Assembly: GCA_039028635.1 (NCBI GenBank) | Contig: JBCCHV010000036.1 | Span: 1-64,000 of the forward strand | Origin: Acidobacteriota bacterium | GTDB taxonomy: Bacteria > Acidobacteriota > Thermoanaerobaculia > Multivoradales > JBCCEF01 | Reading direction: 5' to 3' | Length of the DNA stretch: 64,000 bases | Shown here: positions 51,170-59,700 of the stretch, piece by piece | Position numbering within the stretch: the first letter of the stretch is position 1 | Layout of the letters: every line of letters starts with the position of its first letter | Notes under the pieces: model-generated | What the model was told of the DNA's origin: nothing | The model's database searches: none | The model's input: only the letters and a program-made list of their open reading frames with translations | Translations under genes and position numbers: made by a program

Positions 51170-52567
51170 ATGCGCCAGCGAAAGGTCAGATGGGTTCTCG
51201 TGCTTCAGCTCGCCACTCTCGGGTTCGTCCTGGCGGCGGTCGCCGGTGCCGGGGGGCCGGTAGTGGTGCCGACGGCGGAAGGCCAGATCGGGGAGGTGCC
51301 GGAATCGGGCACCTCACTGGGTGGCTTTCGCGTCGAGAGCATTCGAGGAACCTTCGCCGATGTGCTCTTCGGAGGAACGCGTTTTCGGCCGGCGATGGCG
51401 CCGGAGATGGCGATTCTCAACGACGTCATTCACGAGACTGCCGATCCCCAGGAGCTCGACATTCTGCCGATCGAGCTGACCACCGTCGCCGAAGTGACGC
51501 CGGGCAGTAGCCGGCGGCGCAACGCCGCCGACGATGGCGACTTCGTCGTTTTCAGCTTCGCCGTCGACGGCGCCATGCCACAGACCCTGGCGGTGCGAAT
51601 CGCCACCTATGACGAGAGCGGTCAATCCCTGCTCTCGGTACCGATCATCGACAACATCCCGACGGCGCCGTTCCCGGATGTGATCCTGGCGGGAACCGAC
51701 GTCGGCATCGACGACGAGGGCCGCGTCACGGTGGTCTACACCGACATTCCGCCGGGTGGCTTCGCCGAGATTCGCGGGCAACGCATCGATGGCGCGACCG
51801 GCAATGTCATCGACCCGAGCTTTCTGATCAGTCCTCCGGGACGCGCCGACCCCAGCGTCGCTTTGCTCGATCCGGCCGGCAATCGCCTGGTCGTGACGGC
51901 CACCAACCTGCCGCAGATCGTCGGCAATATCGTCGATACCGCCGGCCCCAGCCCCGTCGTGTCGCCGGAGTTCACCATCTCGACGACGGCGGCGAGCTTC
52001 GGCAATCTGCTGCCGGAAGTGGCTGCGGATCCAGAAGGCGGTGACTTCTTGGTCGTCTGGGAGCACCTCGACGATGCCCCCGGCGATCCGGTGAACGTGC
52101 GAGGGCGCCGCTTCGATGCCGACGGCAATCCCATCGGTGGAGACTTCGTGGTCAACACCACTACCGTCAACGCTCAGGGCCAGCCGGCGGTGGCCTATGG
52201 CCCTGATGGCCTGAGTGCCGTGGTCTGGGCCGGTGATTCGAGTGTCCAGGGAGACGAGCTCGACGTCTACCTCCAGGTCTACGACGCCGATGGCAACCCG
52301 ATCGGTGGCGAAACGCGGGCCAACACCGTGACCAGCGGTGTCCAGGATCGTCCCGGGGTCAACTTTCCGCCCCAACCCGACGATCAGGGGCGTCCCCAGG
52401 TGCTGGTGACCTGGCGCGACGTCGGCACCGCCGACGGCGGCAATCCCCGCGGCACCGGCAGCACCTACCGCTGCTTCTCGATCGATGGCCTGGAGGATCC
52501 AACGGCGATCTTCGCCGACGGCTTCGAATCCGGCGACACCAGCTCGTGGAGCGATTCCCGGCCGTAG
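51170..52567 (+). CDS. Secreted beta-propeller-like protein with C-terminal FxDGFESG tag
   Basis: This 465-residue protein has a signal peptide (about 1-26). The body consists of repeated segments of the type PSVALLDPAGNRLVVTATN, PEVAADPEGGDFLVVWEH...RRFDADGNPIGGDFVVNT and PAVAYGPDGLSAVVWAGD, a pattern seen in predicted propellers with Asp-box-like turns. The last residues, FADGFESGDTSSWSDSRP, match the tail of the S8 protease at 11618. AAGGAG precedes the ATG. No enzymatic motif is visible. Confidence 0.78.
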   Translation: MRQRKVRWVLVLQLATLGFVLAAVAGAGGPVVVPTAEGQIGEVPESGTSLGGFRVESIRGTFADVLFGGTRFRPAMAPEMAILNDVIHETADPQELDILPIELTTVAEVTPGSSRRRNAADDGDFVVFSFAVDGAMPQTLAVRIATYDESGQSLLSVPIIDNIPTAPFPDVILAGTDVGIDDEGRVTVVYTDIPPGGFAEIRGQRIDGATGNVIDPSFLISPPGRADPSVALLDPAGNRLVVTATNLPQIVGNIVDTAGPSPVVSPEFTISTTAASFGNLLPEVAADPEGGDFLVVWEHLDDAPGDPVNVRGRRFDADGNPIGGDFVVNTTTVNAQGQPAVAYGPDGLSAVVWAGDSSVQGDELDVYLQVYDADGNPIGGETRANTVTSGVQDRPGVNFPPQPDDQGRPQVLVTWRDVGTADGGNPRGTGSTYRCFSIDGLEDPTAIFADGFESGDTSSWSDSRP

Positions 52568-52637
52568 CGGTCATCGCCCCGGGGAGGAGGTCGGGCTAAT
52601 ATCGCGGACGTTCTCTCGACCGAAAAGGAGGTTCGCG

Positions 52638-53198
52638 ATGCGATCGATGCAGCGACTATGGGCTCTTACGGCCTCGGTTCTGGTGCTTTCCAGCTTGATC
52701 TCGGTTCCGGCGGCCATGGCCGACGACGCCAAGGCGGCGACCCCCGAGGGGCGCCTGGCGAAGCTCGGCCTCGAGCTGCCCACCCTGCCGCCGCCGGCCG
52801 CCAACTATGTGCGCGCCGTGCGTACCGGAAATCTGGTGTTCCTGTCCGGCCACGGCCCCTGGCGCGCAGAGGGCGGTTACATCAAGGGACGCTTGGGCGA
52901 CGACGTGTCGGTGGAGCAGGGCTACGAAGCGGCTCGCCTGACGGCGCTGGCCATGCTGTCGAGCCTGAAAGGGGAGATCGGCGATCTCGACCGCGTGCGG
53001 CGCATCGTCAAGGTCTTGGGCATGGTGCGCTCGACGCCGGACTTCACCCAGCAATCGGCGGTGATCAACGGCTGCTCCGATCTGCTGGTCGAGGTCTTCG
53101 GCAAGGAGCGCGGCCAGCACGCCCGCGCCGCCGTCGGCATGGCATCGCTGCCGATCGGCATCGCGGTCGAGATCGAGATGGTGGTCGAGGTCGAGTAG
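52638..53198 (+). CDS. Secreted RidA/YjgF-family protein
   Basis: This 186-residue protein has a signal peptide (about 1-28, ending PAAMA). A RidA-like domain of about 140 residues follows: NYVRAVRTGNLVFLSGHGPW, QGYEAARLTALAMLSSLKGEIGDLDRVRRIVKVLGMVRSTPDF, and GQHARAAVGMASLPIGIAVEIEMVVEVE with the Arg that binds carboxylates in RidA (R in HARAAVG). RidA proteins hydrolyse reactive enamines. The secretion signal on such a protein is uncommon and argues for a periplasmic variant. AAAGGAGG precedes the ATG. Confidence 0.85.
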   Translation: MRSMQRLWALTASVLVLSSLISVPAAMADDAKAATPEGRLAKLGLELPTLPPPAANYVRAVRTGNLVFLSGHGPWRAEGGYIKGRLGDDVSVEQGYEAARLTALAMLSSLKGEIGDLDRVRRIVKVLGMVRSTPDFTQQSAVINGCSDLLVEVFGKERGQHARAAVGMASLPIGIAVEIEMVVEVE

Positions 53199-53224
53199 GG
53201 GAGAAGGTCTCGATCGGGGCGGGT

Positions 53225-53259
53225 TGTAGTTATTTATTTTAATATGCTATTGTTAGTAT
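53225..53259 (+). promoter_or_regulatory. AT-rich leader upstream of the small Cys-rich gene
   Basis: About 35 bp here are almost pure A/T in a GC-rich genome, ending at the ATG (53260). No Shine-Dalgarno is present. TTGTAG and TAATAT/TATGCT hexamers could be promoter parts, and the AT-rich RNA would suit S1-dependent or near-leaderless initiation. Confidence 0.45.
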
Positions 53260-53658
53260 ATGAAAAATATTTACAATCCGAAGAAACTCTTCCCCCTCTC
53301 GATCGTGTTGATCGGAGCTCTGTGCTTTGGGCTCTCGCCGGCGTTGGCCTCGGAGGGCCCGCCAGTCAGCTTTGACGAAGATCTTGGGACTCTCGCCCAG
53401 GCCGCCCCATCGCCCGAAGAGACGCCGTCCGCTGATGCGGCCGGCGAAAATCTCGGCCTCTTCACGCCGTCGGCAAGTCCGGCGAGCGGCAGCGGTTGCT
53501 GCACCCCTCAGGAGGAAATCCAGGGGTTACGAATCTGCCTGTTTGGAATTGGTCCGCTCGGCGATTTCTGTCCCACCTGCAATCCGGATGGGAGCTGTGG
53601 CGGCTATTGCGTGAGGCTCCCCCTCGAACTCGAGGGCCCGGTGGCGACCTGCTCCTAG
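53260..53658 (+). CDS. Small secreted Cys-rich protein of unknown function
   Basis: This 132-residue protein has a signal peptide (about 1-31, ending ALA). A Pro/Glu/Ala-rich linker (32-75) is followed by a compact C-terminal domain with nine Cys: GCCTPQ, GLRICLF, DFCPTC, GSCGGYC and a final ATCS. It looks like a precursor with a secreted disulfide-rich module. I do not recognise a family. Codon use near the start (MKNIYNPKK) is AT-rich compared with the rest. A 12-bp hairpin follows. Confidence 0.65.
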   Translation: MKNIYNPKKLFPLSIVLIGALCFGLSPALASEGPPVSFDEDLGTLAQAAPSPEETPSADAAGENLGLFTPSASPASGSGCCTPQEEIQGLRICLFGIGPLGDFCPTCNPDGSCGGYCVRLPLELEGPVATCS

Positions 53659-53671
53659 GGCCATCGTGCAA

Positions 53672-53703
53672 AGCGCTCGCCGGTGTCTCGGCCGGCGAGC
53701 GCT
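53672..53703 (+). terminator. Hairpin downstream of the small Cys-rich gene
   Basis: AGCGCTCGCCGG and CCGGCGAGCGCT form a perfect 12-bp stem with an 8-nt loop, 13 bp after the stop. There is no T-run. It probably ends or stabilises the transcript. Confidence 0.5.
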
Positions 53704-53736
53704 GGTAGAAGCTGTCCGCGGTCCTGCTGCCGCCCG

Positions 53737-53934
53737 CTAGCAGGTTGCTGAAAAACTCGTCGGCAACCTGCGACCGGGCCCGAGAGGGCCCGGCGGCGGC
53801 AAGAGCCGCCGAGGTCGGGGGTGAGGCCGCACGACATGTGCGTGCGGCCGAGGGGGGCGCCTCTAGCCCCCCTGAAACAAACAGCTAGCAGCGCTGGAAA
53901 AGCCGCGAAGCGGACTTTTTCAGCAGCCTGCTAG
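53737..53934. repeat. CTAG-bounded structured repeat element (MITE-like), copy at 53.7 kb
   Basis: On the minus strand this copy starts CTAGCAGGCTGCTGAAAAA and ends TTTTTCAGCAACCTGCTAG, 19-bp terminal inverted repeats with one mismatch. It contains a hairpin GGCCGCACG-CACATGT-CGTGCGGCC, one base pair longer than in the 23.1 kb copy. It also has the shared CCCCCGACCTCGGCGGC segment and a terminal hairpin GCAGGTTGC/GCAACCTGC with a TTTTTC loop. A second CTAG hairpin spans 53885-53934. There is no coding potential. Its outer CTAG supplies the TAG stop of the neighbouring minus-strand gene. Confidence 0.75.
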
Positions 53935-54725
53935 GGAGTCGTCGGGCAGCCCGCCGGGTTGTAGGCGGCGGACCATACTTGGCCGTACTTCAGAGCGCAG
54001 TTGCCGGTGGTGGAGTCGCCGCAGGCGCGGCCGAACTGGTAGTCGGCGAGGCTCGTCGCGGGCCACAGCGGGCACGAGCAGCTGACATAGGGTTTGCCGT
54101 TCTCGGCGGTTTCGAGCTGGCCGCAGGGAGCGGTCATGCAGCCCGCGTAGTGTCCGTAGCGGTCATTGCAGCCGATCTCGAACTCCTCGTCGCTCGCCGG
54201 GTCGAGCACGGTGGCGAAGCTGAAGGTCGAAGTGATCTCCGACTCCGGGTGGAAGGTGCCACGGCGAATGTACTCGCAGACCTTGGCGACCGGCGGGTCG
54301 TCCGGCAGGTCGAGGCCGCGGCACTGCGGTGCCTTGGGATCGTCATTGCAGACGTTGCGGCAGCCGGAGCCGTCCTCGCCGCACTGCTCGACCGTTTCCT
54401 TGTAGACGCAGAGGTTGAGGATGCCTTCGATCTCGACGTACATGGGAGCGTCATCCTGGGCTTCGAAGACCTGGCACTGGCAGTCGGCCCGATCGCCGTC
54501 GGTGGTGCAGGGCAAGGGGTCGGCACCGGAGTAGTAGCACAGGGCGTAGCGTCCCGCCGGGCAGCTCAGGAAATTGGTCGGGCTGTCCATTCGGTCCTGG
54601 GCGGCGTCCGGATTGACCTGGTAGGGCACCTTCTCGCAGGCCAGCTTGTCGGCCATCGCCGGCAGTACGGCGAAACCCAGCATCAGCAATCCCACCAGGC
54701 AGGTCATCGCGTAGCGCTTCTTCAT
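53931..54725 (-). CDS. Secreted Cys-rich protein of unknown function
   Basis: This 264-residue protein has a signal peptide (about 1-24, ending PAMA). The mature part has about twenty Cys in regular short loops (SCPAGRYALCYYSG, PLPCTTDGDRADCQC, NLCVYKETVEQCGEDGSGCRNVCNDD, EIGCNDRYGHYAGCMTAPCGQ, SCSCPLWP, ACGDSTTGNCALKYG). The whole chain is probably disulfide-stabilised. No enzyme motif or known family is recognised. The start at MKKRYAM has a GAGGGAG site upstream. The TAG stop lies inside the CTAG end of the repeat at 53737-53934. Confidence 0.72.
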   Translation of the reverse strand: MKKRYAMTCLVGLLMLGFAVLPAMADKLACEKVPYQVNPDAAQDRMDSPTNFLSCPAGRYALCYYSGADPLPCTTDGDRADCQCQVFEAQDDAPMYVEIEGILNLCVYKETVEQCGEDGSGCRNVCNDDPKAPQCRGLDLPDDPPVAKVCEYIRRGTFHPESEITSTFSFATVLDPASDEEFEIGCNDRYGHYAGCMTAPCGQLETAENGKPYVSCSCPLWPATSLADYQFGRACGDSTTGNCALKYGQVWSAAYNPAGCPTTP

Positions 54726-54938
54726 CTCTCCCTCCTCGGTCATCATCGGATTCATCTTGCAACCATGTCATGACCTGCGGCGCCCGGTTCGAGCCCGAGC
54801 GTTCTCCTGCTTGTGCCGCTGGACCCGCGATCCGTTTCGAGGAGCGGGCGATAATGGGGCCATCGAAGGATCTGGGTGGCCAGCGGGCAGGGCGCCCGGT
54901 ACCGCTGGCGGTCATGACGGGGAGGAGAGGTCACCACG

Positions 54939-55439
54939 ATGACGATTTCTGGGCTTGCCATCCGGCCGACGGAGGCGCGAGATTTTCCGACCATTCTGCG
55001 CCTCAATCTCGAGTTCGAGGCCTACCTCAGCCCGATGGACGGAGATCGTCTGGCGTTGCTCGATTCCCTTTCGGCCTACCATCGGGTGGTCGAGCAGAAC
55101 GGCGAGATCCGCGCTTTCCTGCTCGCCTTTCGCGAGGGTAGCGGCTACGACAGCCCGAACTATCGCTGGTTCGAGTCCTGCCTCGACTCCTTTCTCTACA
55201 TCGATCGCATCGTCGTCGATCGCGCCTGCCAGGGGCTGGGCTTGGGCGGCATGCTCTATCGCGATCTCTTCGACTTCGCTCGCCAGCAAGGGGTGGGGAC
55301 GGTGACCTGCGAGTACGACATCGAGCCCCCCAACGACGGCTCACGCCGGTTCCACGACAGCTTCGGCTTTCGCGAGCTCGGTCGGCAGGTGCTCGACGGC
55401 GGCAAGCAGGTTTCACTGCAGGCACGGCAACTGTCGTGA
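54939..55439 (+). CDS. GNAT-family N-acetyltransferase
   Basis: This 166-residue protein has the GNAT fold. The acetyl-CoA-binding motif A is YIDRIVVDRACQGLGLGGMLYRDLFDFA (about 87-114, with QGLGLGG as the pyrophosphate loop), and a C-terminal motif B region FHDSFGFRELGRQV. The closest style is RimI/YncA-like small-molecule or protein acetyltransferases. Its stop overlaps the GTG start of the aminotransferase downstream, so both probably act on one amino-acid substrate. Confidence 0.85.
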   Translation: MTISGLAIRPTEARDFPTILRLNLEFEAYLSPMDGDRLALLDSLSAYHRVVEQNGEIRAFLLAFREGSGYDSPNYRWFESCLDSFLYIDRIVVDRACQGLGLGGMLYRDLFDFARQQGVGTVTCEYDIEPPNDGSRRFHDSFGFRELGRQVLDGGKQVSLQARQLS

Positions 55440-56611
55440 AGCGCCGGCGACCGCAGCGGCTGCGCCACATCGCCGGCATCGGTGTCGACCAGATGGGGGC
55501 CTTGGCGGATCGCTCTGGCGAGGACTTTCTGCGCCTCGAAAACCTCGACGTCGACGTTCTTCCGGATGCGGAGGCGGTGGAGATGACCCGCCGATCGGCG
55601 CAGCGCGACGCCGACAACAGCTATCTGCCCTTCGTCGGCCAGGATCGTTTGCGCCGGGTCGCTGCCGAGCATGTCTCCCGGACCAGCGGCGTCGACTATT
55701 CGGGCGAGCGCCACTGCGTCATCTCCGCCGGCGGCCTGGCGGGCATCCTCAACGTGCTCTTGGCGACCCTCGAGGTCGGCGACGAGGTGGTTCTGACGGA
55801 TCCCACCTATGCCGGCCTGATCAACCGGGTTCGCCTCGCCGGAGGCGTGCCGGCGTTTGCGCCGCTGGTGTTCTCGCCTGGCAGCGAGTGGCGGCTCGAT
55901 CACGCCGGGCTGCGGGCCGCCGTCGGGCCGCGTACCACGGCGATGCTCCTGATGTCGCCGTCGATGCCCACGGGAGCGGTTTTCGGTGCCGACGATTGGG
56001 AACTGGTGGCGGCCCTCTGCCGCCAGCACGATCTCCTGCTGATCGTCGATGCGGCCATGGAACGGCTGTTGTTCGACGGCCGGGAGCTGGTTCATCCGGC
56101 GGGGCTTCCGGGGATGGCGGAGCGCACCGTTTCGGTGGGTTCGTCGGCCAAAGAGCTGCGCATGATCGGCTGGCGGGTGGGTTGGGTGGTGGCGCCGGAG
56201 TGGTTGATGCCGGACCTGACGGCGGTTTCGATCGCCAACGTGGTGGTGCCGGTGGGCCTGGCGCAGGATGCCGTCGCTCTGGCCCTCGAGCGGTCGGCGG
56301 CAACCCTGCCGGCCTTCGTCGCCGAGCTCCAGGCTCGCCGCGACCTGATGCTCGACGAGTTGGCCGGCCTGCCGGTGGGGGTGCCGGGTGGGGGCTGGTC
56401 CCTGCTGATGAGGGTTTCGGACTTCGGCATCAATGGGGCCGAAATGTCCCGTCGCCTGCTGGCACAGAAGGTGTGTGCCACCGCGATGGCGGGGTGGGGT
56501 GGGCAAAATGCCACGGAGTACATACGTTTTGTGTACTCGAACGAACCCCGGGAACGGCTGCGCGGCCTGGGCGACAGAGTGCGGCGCGCTCTTGAGATGT
56601 CACCTGGGTGA
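55436..56611 (+). CDS. PLP-dependent aminotransferase (class I/II)
   Basis: This 391-residue protein starts at GTG. It has the fold-type I pattern: SAGGLAGILNVLLATLEVGDEVVLTDPTY, then MSPSMPTGAVF (PxNPTG variant), LLIVDAAMERLLFDG with the cofactor Asp, and the PLP lysine K239 in SSAKELRMIGWRVGWV. The final RFVYSNEP includes the substrate-carboxylate Arg. It resembles aspartate/aromatic aminotransferases. The exact substrate is unknown. Translational coupling to the GNAT gene suggests a two-step modification of an amino acid. Confidence 0.88.
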   Translation: MKRRRPQRLRHIAGIGVDQMGALADRSGEDFLRLENLDVDVLPDAEAVEMTRRSAQRDADNSYLPFVGQDRLRRVAAEHVSRTSGVDYSGERHCVISAGGLAGILNVLLATLEVGDEVVLTDPTYAGLINRVRLAGGVPAFAPLVFSPGSEWRLDHAGLRAAVGPRTTAMLLMSPSMPTGAVFGADDWELVAALCRQHDLLLIVDAAMERLLFDGRELVHPAGLPGMAERTVSVGSSAKELRMIGWRVGWVVAPEWLMPDLTAVSIANVVVPVGLAQDAVALALERSAATLPAFVAELQARRDLMLDELAGLPVGVPGGGWSLLMRVSDFGINGAEMSRRLLAQKVCATAMAGWGGQNATEYIRFVYSNEPRERLRGLGDRVRRALEMSPG

Positions 56612-56769
56612 CCGGAATTCTCGCCGCCAGAGGGTACAATCGCGTGGGGTAGGTCTTACTCTGCGTGAAGCCACGACTCGCTGAGCAGCGAGGTCTGCCG
56701 TCCGCGGTGCGCCGACGGTCCTGATATCCGAGGGTGACTTTCCTTCCTGAACGGAGAGAGAGGTCGATT

Positions 56770-59700
56770 GTGAATTCATTTCTGATGCGGCGAGGGGTTT
56801 TGGTTCTGTTCACGGTGATGGCCCTCTGCGGCGCGACGGCGGCGCAGGCGCAGCCTGGCTTCAGCAAGTCCTTCGAGCTCGGCACCACCGGCCCCGACAC
56901 GGTGGTGGCGCTGACCTTCACGATCGACAACGGCGACAGTGGCTCGGCGGTCACGGACCTCGCCTTCACGGATACGCTGCCGGCAGCTCTCACCATCGCC
57001 GATCCGCCGCGCGCCTCGAGCGACTGCACCGGCGCAACCCTGACGGCCCCCGCCGGTGGCAGCACGATCACCTTCAGCGATGGGGCGGTGTCAGCCTTTG
57101 GGATCTGTACGGTCCAGGTCGACGTCACCGGCTCCGCCGCCGGCACCCACACCAACATTTCCGGCGACCTGACGTCGTCAGCGGGCAACAGCGGGACGGC
57201 GATGGCGAGCCTGACCATCAACGCGTCGTTGGTTTCTTTTTCGAAGGTCTTTTCGCCGGATACGATCTCCCTGGGTGGGCGTAGCACTCTGACGTTCACG
57301 ATCGACGCCAACACCGAATCGCCGGGCTTCGCCGGCCTGACCATCACCGACGATTTGCCGACTGGAGTGGTGATTGCCGGTCCGGCCAACGTTTCGACGA
57401 CTTGCGAGGGCGGGGTCTTCGATGCCGTTCCGGGGTCAAGCGTCTTCGGCTATTCAGGCGCAGACGCCTCCGATGCCGGGATTCCGATGGATGGAAACTG
57501 TACGGTTCAGGTCGATGTCATCGGTCTGGCTTTGGGTACCTCCGTCAACAGCAGTGACTTCTTGACCTACAGGAACAACTTATTTCAGTTCTTTACCACT
57601 GGACGGGCGACCGATGTCCTCACCGTCACCGGTGGTGATCTCACCCTACGAAAGGACTTCACCGACGATCCGGTGTTGCCGGGGGACACGGTGACCCTCG
57701 AGTTCACGCTCACCAACCGCAGCCGCACGGAAGCGGTGACCGGGCTGACCTTTACGGATGATCTCGATGCCACCCTCACCGGCCTGGTGGCGACGGGGCT
57801 TCCAGCTTCGGACGTCTGCGGAGCGGGTTCGACCCTCTCGGGGACCAGCACGTTGACCCTTGCCGGCGGCAACCTGCCGGCGGAGGGCTCCTGCACCTTC
57901 AGCGTGACCCTTCAGGTCCCGGCGGGAGCGGCACCCGCTTCCTACCCCAACACCACCAGCACGGTCAGCGGAACCCGAGGTGGCTCGCCGGTGAGCGGCG
58001 AAGCGGCGAGCGAGATCCTCGTCGTCACCGACGGCCCGACCTTGACCAAGACCTTCCTGACCAATCCGGTCGGTGCCGGCGACACGGTGACCCTCGAGTT
58101 CACCATCACCAACAACAGCGCGACCGCGACGGCGTCGGACTTTTTCTTTACCGACGACCTGGGCGGCTTCATTTCTGGGGTGACGGCCTCCTCGCTGCCG
58201 GCGATCGGCTTCTGTGGTGCCGGATCCTTCGCGTTCACCTTCATCAACAGCGGCAGCCTGAACCTTCAGATAACCGGCGGATCTCTCGCAGCGAGCGCCT
58301 CCTGTACCTTCTCGGTGGATCTCTTGATTCCGGTCGGGACCCCGGTGGGAACCTACCTCAACACCACTTCGGCGATCACGGCGGACGTCGGCGGGACCTT
58401 CCGTACCGGCAACGTGGCGACCGACGACCTGGCGGTGGTTGGAGCGCCGAGACTGCAGAAGAGCTTCACCGACGACCCGGTCGATCCGGGCGACACGGTG
58501 ACCCTCGAATTTACTCTGACCCATGACGAGGCGGCGCCGGCCGACGCCACGGCCATCACCTTCACCGACAATCTGGCCGGCGTGATCACCGGGTTGGAGG
58601 CCACGGGCTTGCCGGCCTCGGACGTCTGCGGCACCGGTTCGACCCTTTCGGGAACTTCGCTCCTCACCCTCAGCGGCGGCACCTTGGCGCCGGGGGCGAG
58701 CTGTACCTTCTCGGTCACCCTGCAGGTGCCTGCCAGTGCGATTCCAGGTGCTTTCGTGAACATCACGTCGAGTGTCACGGCGACCGTTTCCGGCGTTACG
58801 GCGATCGGCGGCGGCGCCCAGGACACTCTGCTGATCGGAGGACTGACTTTCACCAAGGAGTTCACCGACGATCCGGTGATTCCGGGCGATCTGGTGACCC
58901 TCGAGTTCACCATCTCCAACGGCTCGACCCTCGATGCCACGAACCTGATGTTCAGCGACAATCTGGGCGCCACCCTCAGCGGTTTGGCGGTGGAGGGAGC
59001 GCTGCCGACCGCGCCTTGCGGTGCAGGATCGGTCCTCGGCACCTCGGGGCCGACCGTCTTGGTTTTCCAGAACGGATCCTTGACGGCGGGTACTTCTTGC
59101 ACATTCTCGATCACGGCACGGGTACCCGGCGGCGCCGCTTCCGGCTTCTACAACAACAGCACCAGCAACCTGTCCGGTGCCATCGGCGGTGGCGGCGCGT
59201 TCATACCGCCGGCCCTGGACGTGCTGGAGGTTTCCTCGACCCAGCTCTCCCTGACCAAGGAGTTCACCGATGATCCGGTGGCTCCGGGCGGGACGGCGAC
59301 GCTCGAGTTCACCCTCACCAACCTCGATGCGGCGAATGCGGCCACCGGCATCGCCTTCACCGACGATCTCGATGCCGCCCTCACCGGGCTGACCGCCGTG
59401 ACCTTGCCGGCGGCGGGCTTCTGCGGCGCCGGCTCGAGCATTGTGGGATCTGGTCTGTTGTCGGTCGCCGGAGCCAATTTGCCGGCCGGCGGCTCTTGCA
59501 CCTTCAGCGTCACCGTTCAGGTGCCGGCTGCGGTTTCCCTGGGGTCGACGGCGACCAACACCACCAGCTCCGTCAGCGGTACCATCGGTGGCTTGGCGGT
59601 GACCGGCGATCCGGCCTCGGACGTGCTTTTGATCGACTTCCTCGAGTTCACCAAGAGCTTCTCCGGGGACACCGCTCCGGGTCGCAGCGAGACCCTGAGC

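Noticed and set aside
56646-56661. TGGGGTAGGTCTTACT upstream of the IPTL-CTERM gene as a sigma-54 promoter
   Set aside because: The -12 element is AC rather than GC, the TGGCA part is lost, and no TGCGCG dyad lies 107 bp upstream.
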